From: 0-14-3-00-41-53 sp041500225
GTDB lineage: Bacteria > Nitrospirota > Thermodesulfovibrionia > Thermodesulfovibrionales > SM23-35
Assembly (NCBI GenBank): GCA_041500225.1
Contig: JBGQLV010000002.1
Location: forward strand, 55,054-119,053
Direction: 5' to 3'
Length of the DNA: 64,000 nucleotides
Both the position numbers and the translations under genes were made by a program. Under the pieces are notes generated by a model that searched no databases, was not told the DNA's origin, and saw nothing but the letters and a program-made list of their open reading frames with translations. Below are positions 7,680 through 16,821 of the stretch, piece by piece (within the stretch, counting starts at the first letter, position 1; each line of letters opens with the position of its first letter).

Positions 7680-9887
7680 ATGGATTTTTATGCTGATGGA
7701 AACAAGAGTCAGAAGCTGATAACGCATATTGATGGCGTTAGGAATAATGCATCTTTATTTTCCAAAGCTTTTGGGTGTGAAGCTTGGGGCGCATTATTAG
7801 GTGACTGGCATGACTTGGGAAAGTTCATGGAGGCGTTCCAGAGATATATGCTTGAAGATGAACAGCGTATTGAGCATGCCGTTGTGGGAGGGCGGTACGC
7901 AACAGATCAATTTGATGACCCTCTTCGTAAATTGGCCTTACAGCTTACAATTACTTGTCACCATACCGGATTGCAAAATAGCGAAGCTCTCAGAGAACGA
8001 TTAGTTAATGCGGCACAATTGGTACGCGATGCTATCAAAAATGCGCCGAATGATTTGTTGGATAGAAAACTTCCTGAGTGGCCTGAGTGGCTGATTCCTC
8101 CAGATGTTACCGCTGAAGAAAAGAAAATAAATGAGTGGAAGAGAAGCTTGGAATTTTGGATACGAATGCTTCATTCCTGTCTGGTTGATGCTGATTGGCT
8201 TGATGCTGAAAAACGGGACTCAGATGCACTGAAAAGACCCGATTTTCCTTTGATTGATGAACTTAGAGATGAACTGGATGGATATATTGATGTAAAAGTT
8301 TCTGATGCGAAAAAAAATAATTGGACACCAGTCAATGCTCAAAGAAAAAATGTGTTGGATGCTTGTAGAGAGTCTGCAATAACCCAAACAGGATATTTTT
8401 CATTAACGGTTCCAACAGGTGGCGGGAAAACACTTTCCGGGATGTCCTTTGCTTTAAATCATGCTGTAGAAAATAAAATGAAACGTGTGATTGTTGTTAT
8501 CCCGTACACAAGCATTATCGAACAAAATGCATCCGTTTACGCAGAGGTTTTTGGGCGCGAAAACGTAATTGAGCATCACTCAAATATTGAACCTGAAAAG
8601 GATACAGAAAGAAACCGTCTGGCATCAGAAAATTGGGATGCGCCTATCATTGTCACAACGAATGTTCAATTTTTCGAATCGTTGTACGCAAACAAAAATA
8701 CCAGACTTCGGAAACTTCATAACATTTCCAGAAGTGTCATTATTTTAGACGAAGTGCAATCACTGCCTCCGGGGTTGTTGTATCCGATATTGGATGCAAT
8801 ACAGGAATTACGAGAACATTACGGTTGTTCAGTCGTTCTTTCTACAGCAACTCAGCCAGCCTTAAAAAAGCGCAAATCATTTATGTGCGGATTGGATACG
8901 GTGAGAGAAATTATTCCGGCCGCAATGAAGCTGTCGCAAAATTTAGCTCGTGTGAATATTGAATGGGAAACAGGTAGCGCTATAGAATATCCAGATATTT
9001 CGGAACGTATCCTAAAAGAAAATATGCAACGTGTTTTGGTGGTCACACATAAGCGTAAGGATGCCCGAGTGCTTGCCGGTTTGCTACCTGAGAATACTTA
9101 TCATCTTTCGGCATCAATGTGTCCTTTTCACCGGAAGGATACTCTTAATAAAGTAAAAGAGGAGTTGTTGAAAAATGAATCCTCGACCGTTAGGGTAGTA
9201 AGTACGCAATTAATCGAGGCGGGGGTAGATATTGATTTCCCTGTCGTTTTCAGGGCATTAGCCGGTTTGGACAGTATTTCACAGACGGCAGGGCGTTGTA
9301 ACCGTGAAGGCAAAGATGTTAATGGAGGTCGTCTAATTGTCTTTCGCGCACCAACAGAACCTCCGGCGGGAGTTTTGCGCTTGGGAAAGGGTATTACGGA
9401 AAGTTTACTTAATTCCAGTGAATCTGACGGCGTTTTGCGGGGCGATGATGGTTCTCTGGATTTAACGTCTCCTGCAATTTATGATACATACTTTCGTCTG
9501 TTTTATTCTGGTGTTCAACTGGATGGGGCAGGGGTTCAAAATGCCCGCGCAAGTCTGGATTTCCCTGAAGTCGCAAAGCGTTTCCGTATAATTGACAGCG
9601 TTGCATATCCTGTCGTTGTTCCTTACAAAGACGCATACGACAAGCTGGATGCCGTCCGTGCTAAATTCAAACCATCGCGGGATGACTTCAGATCACTTCA
9701 ACCTTTTATTGTTCAAATATATTTTCAGGAGTTTCAGGCGCTGAATAACGTAGGCGCACTTGGATCTATACATGAGAAAGCGTTCTTTTATTTAACGCCG
9801 CCATATGAACGGCTTTATGATGAACGATTTGGTTTGGTTGTGTCTGAAGAAAATCTTTTTCCTAATTATTCAAAATTCAATGTTTAA
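7680..9887 (+). CDS. cas3: CRISPR-associated helicase/nuclease Cas3 (type I-C)
   Basis: Recruited by Cascade to degrade target DNA: an ATP-driven helicase with an HD nuclease. The 735-residue protein has an N-terminal HD domain (about 1-200) with all ligands visible: LITHIDGV, WHDLGK, IEHAVVGG, TCHHTG and VDADWLD. The helicase follows, with Walker A VPTGGGKT (244-251), the DEVQ box at 357-360, and motif VI QTAGRCNREG. The ATG at 7680 has GGGAAGGGAG upstream and gives a complete HD domain, so the gene appears intact despite the HD remnant just before it. It leads the seven-gene I-C operon. Confidence 0.95.
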   Translation: MDFYADGNKSQKLITHIDGVRNNASLFSKAFGCEAWGALLGDWHDLGKFMEAFQRYMLEDEQRIEHAVVGGRYATDQFDDPLRKLALQLTITCHHTGLQNSEALRERLVNAAQLVRDAIKNAPNDLLDRKLPEWPEWLIPPDVTAEEKKINEWKRSLEFWIRMLHSCLVDADWLDAEKRDSDALKRPDFPLIDELRDELDGYIDVKVSDAKKNNWTPVNAQRKNVLDACRESAITQTGYFSLTVPTGGGKTLSGMSFALNHAVENKMKRVIVVIPYTSIIEQNASVYAEVFGRENVIEHHSNIEPEKDTERNRLASENWDAPIIVTTNVQFFESLYANKNTRLRKLHNISRSVIILDEVQSLPPGLLYPILDAIQELREHYGCSVVLSTATQPALKKRKSFMCGLDTVREIIPAAMKLSQNLARVNIEWETGSAIEYPDISERILKENMQRVLVVTHKRKDARVLAGLLPENTYHLSASMCPFHRKDTLNKVKEELLKNESSTVRVVSTQLIEAGVDIDFPVVFRALAGLDSISQTAGRCNREGKDVNGGRLIVFRAPTEPPAGVLRLGKGITESLLNSSESDGVLRGDDGSLDLTSPAIYDTYFRLFYSGVQLDGAGVQNARASLDFPEVAKRFRIIDSVAYPVVVPYKDAYDKLDAVRAKFKPSRDDFRSLQPFIVQIYFQEFQALNNVGALGSIHEKAFFYLTPPYERLYDERFGLVVSEENLFPNYSKFNV

Positions 9888-9905
9888 GCCTAAAAAGGAG
9901 GAACT

Positions 9906-10631
9906 ATGAAAAAACGGAGAGGCCCGACATTAAGCCTTCGGGCAAAAGGCCCGCTTGCTATATTTACGCGGCCTGAACTTAAAACAGAACGGGTGAGTTA
10001 TGAGGTTCCAACCCCTTCATCTGTTCGCGGAATGTTTGAAGCTGTTTGCTGGAAACCCGCCATTCAATGGCATGTGGAGCGCATCTATGTGTTCAATGAA
10101 ATATCCTTTACTGCGATGAAGCGAAATGAGCTGAACACCAAAAGCAGTGTACCTTCAAGGCAGATGATGGACTCCGGTATGCGGGAATTCACATATGGGA
10201 TATATGGTATAAATGCTGATGATCCTGACAGCAGGGCGCAACGAAATACGGTGGCTTTGCGGAATGTGGATTATCAGTTCGAAGCTTTTTTTACGCTTAC
10301 CGAGAGAGCTGGGGCAGATGATAATATCTATAAATTTGTTGATATGTTTACCCGACGGGTGGAAAATGGACAGCATTTTCACCAGCCCTATTTCGGTTGC
10401 CGGGAGTGTATTGCTGAAATTCTTCCTCCCATAGAAAAGCCGGAAGAGCGGACAATTTCCATATCCAAAGAACTCGGAATTATGCTTTGGGATATTGAGT
10501 TCGGAACTGGTGAGGAACGGCAAAACACGTCTCTTTTTTTCAATGCAAAAATGGAAAATGGAAAAATGGAAATCCCATTGCATCCAATCGGTCGGGAGGA
10601 GGTGTCGTATGATATTGAAAGCGCTTTATGA
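9906..10631 (+). CDS. cas5c: Cas5c (Cas5d), crRNA-processing subunit of type I-C Cascade
   Basis: In type I-C systems Cas5c replaces Cas6: it cuts the repeat RNA and caps the crRNA 5' handle. The 241-residue protein starts with a RAMP beta strand (LSLRAKGPLAIFTRPELKTE), followed by the conserved PTPSSVRGMFEAVCWKP segment and a C-terminal half with PYFGCRECIAE, both typical for the family. A strong AAAAAGGAGGAACT Shine-Dalgarno precedes the ATG. It follows cas3 by 18 bp and overlaps cas8c by 23 bp. Confidence 0.95.
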   Translation: MKKRRGPTLSLRAKGPLAIFTRPELKTERVSYEVPTPSSVRGMFEAVCWKPAIQWHVERIYVFNEISFTAMKRNELNTKSSVPSRQMMDSGMREFTYGIYGINADDPDSRAQRNTVALRNVDYQFEAFFTLTERAGADDNIYKFVDMFTRRVENGQHFHQPYFGCRECIAEILPPIEKPEERTISISKELGIMLWDIEFGTGEERQNTSLFFNAKMENGKMEIPLHPIGREEVSYDIESAL

Positions 10632-12600
10632 TTTAGCACAACGGGGAGAGCTTGTTCCGGATTCTGATTTTGAGATCAAGCCGGTCGCTTGGGTCATTCG
10701 AGTGGGTGATAGTGGACGTTTTTTGGGTATTGAACCGTTGAAACAAGCAGAAAAGCTTCCTGAAGGGTCAAAGAAAAAACCAAGAATGTTAGGCACGCCA
10801 AAATTAGTTCCTAAGCGATTACCCAGTCGTTCAGGGAAACACCCTCAGGCTGAATTTTTTGTCGATAACCCGTTGTATGTTTTGGGCAAATCAATTCCTG
10901 CCGAGAAATATAAACCTTTGGTTTGTAAGACACGCCAAGGTATGTTTGCCGATAGAATAAAGCCATGCGCAGAAGAATCAGGTGATAATGCGGTCAAGGA
11001 TTGCACATTGTTTTTACAAAAACATGCACGTGGTGAATTAGAGGTTGCAATACCTTCAGAGATGAAAGGAAATGACCTGATTGCCTTTTCTTATCAAACG
11101 GAAGAGTCATTTGTCCATAAGAGGCCGGCTGTTATTGAATATTGGAGAAAAATTAATGCGGATAGTCTTAGAGCGCAAGAGGGTTCCGTGTGCCTCATTA
11201 CTGGAGAATTCTGCACACCTGCCAAAAAGCATAAAAAATTAAAAAATGTACCTCAAAAGAAAATCAGCGACATAGCTTTAGCGCCTTGTAACCAACCTGC
11301 CTTTGAAAGCTATGGCTGGAAGGAAGCTGCCAATGCTGTGATTGGCGAGGAATCGTCCGATTTTGCAATGACAGCTCTAAACCGTCTTTTGCATCCCAAT
11401 CCACCCGATCCGCAAGATCCGAATCAGACCTTATCAAAGCAAAATGTACATTTAAGCTCAGATACGGTGGTTTGTTATTGGACACGGAATAAGAGTGCGT
11501 TGTCCGATTCTTTTGGTTTGGCCATTGAGGTGGATGAAGAAAAGGTCGAAGCGAAGCCAGCGCAGGTTGCGGAGATGTATAAAAGCCTTTGGAAAGGTAT
11601 CCCCTATAAATTGGACAAGCCCGATGAATTTTACTCATTGGTTCTGTCTGGTGGCCAGGGACGGGCAACCGTACGGGATTGGATAGAGTCGAACACACAG
11701 CATGTGGTGGATAGTCTGGCACAATATTTTGCAGACTTGAGAATTGAGCGCTGTTGCCCTTCGCCTAAAAAAGGAAGACATCCTGAAAGCTTTTCGCTGC
11801 CTTTATTGCTTGAGTCGCTTGCTGATCCGAAAGACCGCCGAAAAGAAGGTATCCCTTCTGCGATCGGCACACAGTTCTACCGGGCATCAATTGACAAAAA
11901 ACTATTGTTTCCACAGCCGGCATTTAGTCGGGCAATTTTGCGTTATAGAGCTGAATTGGGGAAGGAAAGCGACGAAAAAAAGGGCTGGTTCGTAAAGAAT
12001 TGGAACGATGCCCGAGCGGCAATTATTAAAGCGTATCTAAATCGAAAACATCGGAAAGAATCCAAACAAGAGGAGGTATCAGAAAAAATGAATCCAACCT
12101 GTACAGATAAAGGATATTTACTTGGACAGCTTATGTCCGTATTGGAAAAACTACAGACAGCGGCCCTGGGGAGTGTTAATGCGAGTATTGTTGATCGTTA
12201 TTTTGCTGGGGCCTCTGCGTCTCCCAAAAGTGTATTTGGAAGTTTACTTAGAAACGCACGGCATCACGCCCGCAAAGCTAAAGATGAATCAAGAAACAAA
12301 GGACAAATATTTAATTTGGAGCGGTTAATTGACCAAATTTGCAGCCAGTTTGATGTTTCTTTGAAGAAAACAGAAGATCCAAAATCCGTCTATGAGAATG
12401 GATTCCCTGCGTATCTTTCCCAAGAGCAACAGGGAATGTTTGTTTTGGGATACCATCAAATGCGCAAATGGCTGTGGATGACACGCGAAGAGCGGGATAT
12501 CTGGAATGACGAACATTCCGATGCTTCCCGTGCATATTTGTGGGAAAAGAAGGAAAATGATTTAGAAAATTCAACTGAAGAAAAAGGAGAAAACCAATGA
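10609..12600 (+). CDS. cas8c: Cas8c (Csd1), large subunit of type I-C Cascade
   Basis: Large subunit that recognises the PAM and helps open target DNA. I chose the ATG at 10609 (MILKALYDLAQRGELVPDSD, the usual Csd1 start) instead of an upstream in-frame ATG at 10495 because GGGAGGAGG lies 7-8 bp before it. This gives 663 residues, a little longer than many Csd1 proteins. Features include PVAWVIRVGDSGRFLGI near the N-terminus, a Cys-containing CLITGE segment near 195 and a helical C-terminal part that may act as the small subunit. It overlaps cas5c by 23 bp and cas7c by ATGA. Confidence 0.93.
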   Translation: MILKALYDLAQRGELVPDSDFEIKPVAWVIRVGDSGRFLGIEPLKQAEKLPEGSKKKPRMLGTPKLVPKRLPSRSGKHPQAEFFVDNPLYVLGKSIPAEKYKPLVCKTRQGMFADRIKPCAEESGDNAVKDCTLFLQKHARGELEVAIPSEMKGNDLIAFSYQTEESFVHKRPAVIEYWRKINADSLRAQEGSVCLITGEFCTPAKKHKKLKNVPQKKISDIALAPCNQPAFESYGWKEAANAVIGEESSDFAMTALNRLLHPNPPDPQDPNQTLSKQNVHLSSDTVVCYWTRNKSALSDSFGLAIEVDEEKVEAKPAQVAEMYKSLWKGIPYKLDKPDEFYSLVLSGGQGRATVRDWIESNTQHVVDSLAQYFADLRIERCCPSPKKGRHPESFSLPLLLESLADPKDRRKEGIPSAIGTQFYRASIDKKLLFPQPAFSRAILRYRAELGKESDEKKGWFVKNWNDARAAIIKAYLNRKHRKESKQEEVSEKMNPTCTDKGYLLGQLMSVLEKLQTAALGSVNASIVDRYFAGASASPKSVFGSLLRNARHHARKAKDESRNKGQIFNLERLIDQICSQFDVSLKKTEDPKSVYENGFPAYLSQEQQGMFVLGYHQMRKWLWMTREERDIWNDEHSDASRAYLWEKKENDLENSTEEKGENQ

Positions 12601-13727
12601 AAGAAGCTATCAAAAATCGTTATGAATTTGTTTATCTGTTTGATGTAAATAAAGGAAATCCAAATGGGGACCCAGATGCAGGGAATGCTCCTCGTCAGGA
12701 CTATGAAACGGGGAAAGGATTAGTTACGGATGTTTGCCTGAAACGGAAGATTAGAAACTATGTTGATATCACAAAAAACAACCAGGCGCCTTATGAAATT
12801 CATGTGAGAGAAGGCGCTTTTCTTTCCGAGCATCATAAGCGCGCACATTTGGCGATTGAAAATGAAACGATCCAGATGATTGTTCCCGATGATTTGGTAG
12901 CCGAGTTTAAAGCATTTGAAGCATATCCGGATGGAATCGTTTTTTCTGCTAAAGGCGAGCGTCCATGCTTGGTCTTGTCTTTATCTGGACTGGAAGAAAC
13001 AGAGAAAGATGTGAAAAAACTGAAAGAGAAAGAGAAGAAAGAAGATGCCGGGAACAAGAAACTGATATCGCCTGCAGCAAAAGCAAAGCTCCGTGAACTA
13101 TTCATTGATTCAAAAGAGAAAAAAGCGGCGCAGTGGATGTGCAAAAACTTTTTTGACGTTCGTACATTCGGTGCGGTTATGTCTACCGGCGATATGCGAT
13201 GTGGGCAGATTAGAGGGCCTGTTCAATTTGGATTTGCGGAAAGCATTGATTCAATTGTGGGGAAAGAAATATCAATGTCGCGGACTGCTGCAGTAAGTAT
13301 AGATGACCCTGATCAAAAAGGGTTAGGTGCTCGAAAATCAATTGTTCCTTATGGGTTGTATCGGGTTCATGGATATATTTCTGCACATCTATCAAGTCAG
13401 ACTAACTTTTCAGAGGATGATTTGGAAATGTTGTGGTCTGCGCTGATGAATATGTTTGATCAAGATCCCGCCGCTGCTCGAACTGGGATGCACGCTCAGA
13501 AGTTGATCGTTTTTAAACATGTTGGAACTGATAAAGATGAAAAGCAAAAAAAAGAACAAGCAAAATTAGGATGTGCACCTGCGCATAAATTATTTGAAAT
13601 GGTAAATGTTGAATTAATCAATAAAGACAAGCCTCCACGTTCTTTTGCTGATTATAAAAAGATTGACTTTGCGGATATTAAATCTAAGGCAATAGTGTTG
13701 GGCGTTGAAGCAATTGAAATGCTGTAG
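12597..13727 (+). CDS. cas7c: Cas7c (Csd2), crRNA-coating backbone of type I-C Cascade
   Basis: Repeated backbone subunit that wraps the crRNA. Diagnostic segments are YLFDVNKGNPNGDPDAGNAP near residues 13-32 and FDVRTFGAVMSTGDMRCGQI near 186-205, then RTAAVSIDDP. At 376 residues it is longer than compact Csd2 proteins (about 280-300); part of the excess is a charged stretch near 132-170 (LEETEKDVKKLKEKEKKEDA...) likely to be an exposed loop. It overlaps cas8c by 4 bp, so the two are translationally coupled. A 134-bp gap then separates it from the inserted BRO-N gene. Confidence 0.95.
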   Translation: MKEAIKNRYEFVYLFDVNKGNPNGDPDAGNAPRQDYETGKGLVTDVCLKRKIRNYVDITKNNQAPYEIHVREGAFLSEHHKRAHLAIENETIQMIVPDDLVAEFKAFEAYPDGIVFSAKGERPCLVLSLSGLEETEKDVKKLKEKEKKEDAGNKKLISPAAKAKLRELFIDSKEKKAAQWMCKNFFDVRTFGAVMSTGDMRCGQIRGPVQFGFAESIDSIVGKEISMSRTAAVSIDDPDQKGLGARKSIVPYGLYRVHGYISAHLSSQTNFSEDDLEMLWSALMNMFDQDPAAARTGMHAQKLIVFKHVGTDKDEKQKKEQAKLGCAPAHKLFEMVNVELINKDKPPRSFADYKKIDFADIKSKAIVLGVEAIEML

Positions 13728-13861
13728 TCATGAAGGAATTTGGCACTTCCACAAAGACCGAACTGAAGCTGATAGGCGTGGCATGTCTACTGGAAGGAGC
13801 TCGCGCTGGCTAATACCGGTGAGGCGGGTATGCGAGGACATGACAGAAAGGAGGTTTAAAC

Positions 13862-14683
13862 TTGGAATCAAATATAGCCGTATTTAAGGGCAAAAAGATT
13901 CGTAAGACCCTATACAACAAAGAATGGTGGTTTTCTGTAGTAGATGTTGTTGGAGTGCTCACTGACAGCCCTGATGCTGGCGCATATTGGAGAAAGCTAA
14001 AACAACGGTTAAAAGAGGAAGGAAGCGAAGTCGTGACATTTTGTCACGGGTTGAAGCTGCCTGCTCCTGACGGGAAACTGAGAGAGACTGACTGTGCCAA
14101 TACTGAGGGTATATTCCGACTTATCCAATCCATCCCTTCTCCCAAGGCAGAGCCTTTTAAACGCTGGCTTGCAAAAGTCGGCTATGAGCGCGTACAGGAA
14201 ATAGAAAATCCGGAGCTTGCCACAAAAAGGACGCGGATGCTTTATAAGCTCAAAGGTTATTCCGATGATTGGATTGAAAAGCGTATGCGCGGCATCGCCA
14301 TCCGGGAAGAATTGACTGATGAATGGCAGAAGCGGGGCGCGGAGGAAGAAAAGAACTATGAAATTTTAACCGCGGAAATATCAAAGGCAACTTTTGGCAT
14401 TACTCCCGGAGAATACAAAAAGCTCAAAGGACTTAAGCGGCAGAATCTGCGCGACCATATGGATGATTTCGAGCTGATTTTTACGATGCTTGGAGAGCGC
14501 GCTACCACGGAAATTCATCGCACAGAAGACTCTGAGGGTATGAAAAAGCTTAAAACGGACGCTCAGGAAGGCGGAAGTATTGCCGGTAATGCCAGAAAGG
14601 CATTGGAAAAACGGCTGAAAAAACCGATTGTCTCAGCTCATAACTATTTAAAAGAAAAAGAATCACAAAAAAAGATTAAGTAA
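13862..14683 (+). CDS. BRO-N domain protein inserted in the cas operon
   Basis: A 273-residue BRO-family protein. The N-terminal half (about 1-115) matches the BRO-N DNA-binding fold seen in phage antirepressors (VFKGKKIRKTLYNKEWWFSV, then VVDVVGVLTDSPDAGAYW). The C-terminal half (about 120-273) is the helical part found in chromosomal BRO proteins (TFGITPGEYKKLKGLKRQNL followed by RDHMDDFEL). Start is TTG at 13862, supported by AAAGGAGG 6 bp upstream. It sits between cas7c (134 bp before) and cas4 (2 bp after), in the same direction, so it is probably cotranscribed. It is not a known I-C component. Possible roles are regulator, phage-acquired cargo or accessory defence factor; none is shown by the sequence. 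Confidence 0.8.
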   Translation: MESNIAVFKGKKIRKTLYNKEWWFSVVDVVGVLTDSPDAGAYWRKLKQRLKEEGSEVVTFCHGLKLPAPDGKLRETDCANTEGIFRLIQSIPSPKAEPFKRWLAKVGYERVQEIENPELATKRTRMLYKLKGYSDDWIEKRMRGIAIREELTDEWQKRGAEEEKNYEILTAEISKATFGITPGEYKKLKGLKRQNLRDHMDDFELIFTMLGERATTEIHRTEDSEGMKKLKTDAQEGGSIAGNARKALEKRLKKPIVSAHNYLKEKESQKKIK

Positions 14684-14685
14684 TA

Positions 14686-15309
14686 ATGTATACCGAAGAC
14701 GAACTGATTCAGCTTTCAGCCTTGCAGCATCTTGTCTTCTGCGAGCGCCAGTGCGCCTTGATACACATTGAGCAATTATGGAGCGAGAATTTGTTCACTG
14801 CCGAGGGCAGGATCATGCATGACAAGGTAGACACGGCGAATCGTGAATCGAGGGGAAATATCCGCATCGAGTACGGCGTGCCTATGCGCTCGCTCAGGCT
14901 TGGTCTTATCGGCAAGGCTGATGTAGTCGAATACCATAGGATGGATGACGGGACATGGATACCTTTTCCTGTTGAATACAAACGGGGGAAACCCAAAATG
15001 GATGATTGCGACAAAGTTCAGCTTTGCGCTCAGGCAATCTGTCTTGAAGAGATGCTTAATGTTGAGATCAAAAAAGGTGCGCTCTATTATGGGCGGACGC
15101 GGCGCAGGGAGGATGTTGTTTTCGACGAGAAGTTGCGGCTGGAGACAGAAGATGCAGCTAAAAAAGTACATGCGCTGATTGAATCGGGAATGACCCCGAA
15201 AGCTGATTACTCAAAGAAGTGCAAGAAGTGTTCTTTATATGAACAGTGTATGCCGAAGATAAGCAGTAAGGTAAGTAATTATCTGATGAAGGCTGTGGAG
15301 GCGGAATGA
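14686..15309 (+). CDS. cas4: Cas4 exonuclease (type I-C adaptation)
   Basis: Iron-sulfur RecB-type nuclease that trims prespacers and helps set PAM orientation during adaptation. The 207-residue protein has the N-terminal cysteine pair in FCERQCAL (C19, C23), the nuclease core PVEYKRGKPK (Glu-x-Lys motif) and the C-terminal cysteines CKKCSLYEQC that complete the 4Fe-4S site. It begins 2 bp after the BRO-N gene and overlaps cas1 by 4 bp, the usual I-C order. Confidence 0.95.
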   Translation: MYTEDELIQLSALQHLVFCERQCALIHIEQLWSENLFTAEGRIMHDKVDTANRESRGNIRIEYGVPMRSLRLGLIGKADVVEYHRMDDGTWIPFPVEYKRGKPKMDDCDKVQLCAQAICLEEMLNVEIKKGALYYGRTRRREDVVFDEKLRLETEDAAKKVHALIESGMTPKADYSKKCKKCSLYEQCMPKISSKVSNYLMKAVEAE

Positions 15310-16337
15310 AAAAACTTCTTAATACTCTCTTTGTGACAACTCAGGGAGCGTATCTGTCAAAAGAAGGAGAAACGGTAGTTATTAAGATTGACGGAGAAGT
15401 GGCTCTGCGTCTGCCTGTTCACACTCTCGGAGGGATTGTCTGCTTCGGTCAGGTTTCATGCAGCCCATACCTCATGGGGTTCTGCGCTGAGAACCAGGTT
15501 GCAATCAGCTTTCTTACGGAGAACGGCAGTTTCCTCGCAAAGGTACAGGGGCCTGTATCGGGCAATGTCCTTCTCAGGCGCGAGCAGTACCGGCGCGCAG
15601 ATGACCTGAAAGTATCCGCATCGATTGCGCGTGCGATATTGACAGGCAAGATCGCAAACTGCCGCACGGTGATTCAGCGGGCGTTGAGAGACCATTCAGA
15701 CAAAATAGACGCTGACGCAATTTCTCAGGCTTCGCAGAAGCTTGCAAATTCAGTGAGAAGATTGCAGACTGAATTTCCTCTCGATATCGTTCGGGGGATA
15801 GAGGGAGAATCGGCAAATGCCTACTTTGATGTCTTTGATCATTTAGTGACGTCGCAGAAAGATGATTTCAAATTCCACAAACGGAACCGGAGGCCGCCTC
15901 TTGATAATGTAAACTGCCTGCTGTCTTTTATTTATACTCTTTTGATGCATGACGTGCGTTCGGGCCTTGAAACAGTGGGACTCGATCCGGCGGTAGGTTT
16001 CCTGCACCGGGACCGTCCGGGACGTTATGGTCTTGCTCTTGACCTGATGGAGGAATTCAGACCGTACATTGCTGACCGGCTCACTCTTTCTTTGATCAAT
16101 CTCGGACAGGTGCAGGCCAAGGGATTTAAAAAGAAAGAATCAGGTGCGGTATGGATGGATGATGACACGAGAAAAACAGTCCTTGTTGCTTATCAGAAAC
16201 GCAAACAGGAAGAAATAGAACACCCTTTTCTTAAGGAGAAGGTGGCAATAGGTCTTCTTCCTTATGCGCAGGCGCTGTTGATGGCGCGTTATCTCAGAGG
16301 AGATATTGATAATTATCCGCCGTTTATATGGAAATGA
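15306..16337 (+). CDS. cas1: Cas1 integrase (type I-C)
   Basis: Metal-dependent integrase that, with Cas2, inserts new spacers at the leader end. The 343-residue protein has the N-terminal beta domain beginning MKKLLNTLFVTTQGAYLSKE and the helical catalytic domain with IEGESANAYFDVF (catalytic Glu), GFLHRDRPGRYGLALDLMEE (catalytic His and following Asp) and a late YLRGD segment. It overlaps cas4 by 4 bp and lies 9 bp before cas2. Complete, no frameshift seen. Confidence 0.97.
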   Translation: MKKLLNTLFVTTQGAYLSKEGETVVIKIDGEVALRLPVHTLGGIVCFGQVSCSPYLMGFCAENQVAISFLTENGSFLAKVQGPVSGNVLLRREQYRRADDLKVSASIARAILTGKIANCRTVIQRALRDHSDKIDADAISQASQKLANSVRRLQTEFPLDIVRGIEGESANAYFDVFDHLVTSQKDDFKFHKRNRRPPLDNVNCLLSFIYTLLMHDVRSGLETVGLDPAVGFLHRDRPGRYGLALDLMEEFRPYIADRLTLSLINLGQVQAKGFKKKESGAVWMDDDTRKTVLVAYQKRKQEEIEHPFLKEKVAIGLLPYAQALLMARYLRGDIDNYPPFIWK

Positions 16338-16346
16338 AGGTGAAAT

Positions 16347-16637
16347 ATGTTTGTGATTGTAAGCTATGATGTTGCCACTGATGAGGGAAAAGGCCAGCGT
16401 CGATTGCGCAGGGTTGCGAAGGCATGTAAGGATTACGGGCAGCGAGTCCAGTATTCTGTCTTTGAATGTATTGTTGATCCGGCGCAATGGGCAAAGCTGA
16501 AAGAAAGGCTGATCTCAGAAATTAATCCTGATAAGGACAGCCTGAGATTTTATTATCTTGGTTCCAGTTGGCATCATCGCGTCGAACATATCGGGGCCAA
16601 GGCGACAATAGATCAGGAAGGGCCGCTGATTGTTTGA
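16347..16637 (+). CDS. cas2: Cas2 (type I-C)
   Basis: Structural partner of Cas1 in the spacer-integration complex. The 96-residue ferredoxin-fold protein starts MFVIVSYDVATDEGKGQRRL, with the Asp after the first beta strand as in active family members, followed by RVQYSVFECIVD, which matches the second half of the fold. It ends 184 bp before the first repeat and completes the operon. Confidence 0.96.
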   Translation: MFVIVSYDVATDEGKGQRRLRRVAKACKDYGQRVQYSVFECIVDPAQWAKLKERLISEINPDKDSLRFYYLGSSWHHRVEHIGAKATIDQEGPLIV

Positions 16638-16821
16638 AATGCTGCTGCGAACCTGAAGTTCACATGATTATGCTGATGAGTTCGCAACGATTAAAAGATA
16701 TTAGAAAAAAACATAAAAATTTGTTTTGCTCTTTGACAACTTTATTTTTTGAAGCGTTTATAGAAAGGTTCGCAAAAAGCGGTCTATATATTGTTGTTTC
16801 ATAAATAGTTATGAGTAGACA
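16638..16821 (+). promoter_or_regulatory. CRISPR leader with candidate array promoter
   Basis: AT-rich 184-bp segment between cas2 and the first repeat. A TTGACA at 16733-16738 and TTTATA at 16757-16762 (18 bp apart) would start transcription about 50 bp before repeat 1. The segment carries A/T tracts (for example ATTTTTTG) as expected of I-C leaders. The position next to cas2 and the decayed repeat at the far end both mark this as the integration end. Confidence 0.65.

Noticed and set aside
7432..7719. 95-residue ORF beginning MNCKSFMPIALTEG
   Set aside because: Its first part is out of frame with the Cas3 motifs; it only joins a repeat insertion to the second HD remnant, so it is recorded as a pseudogene.
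13705..13887. 60-residue ORF between cas7c and the BRO-N gene
   Set aside because: It overlaps the end of cas7c and the start of the BRO-N gene and has no recognisable family; another frame of the gap (YWKELALANTGEAGMRGHDR) could be a remnant but I cannot identify it.
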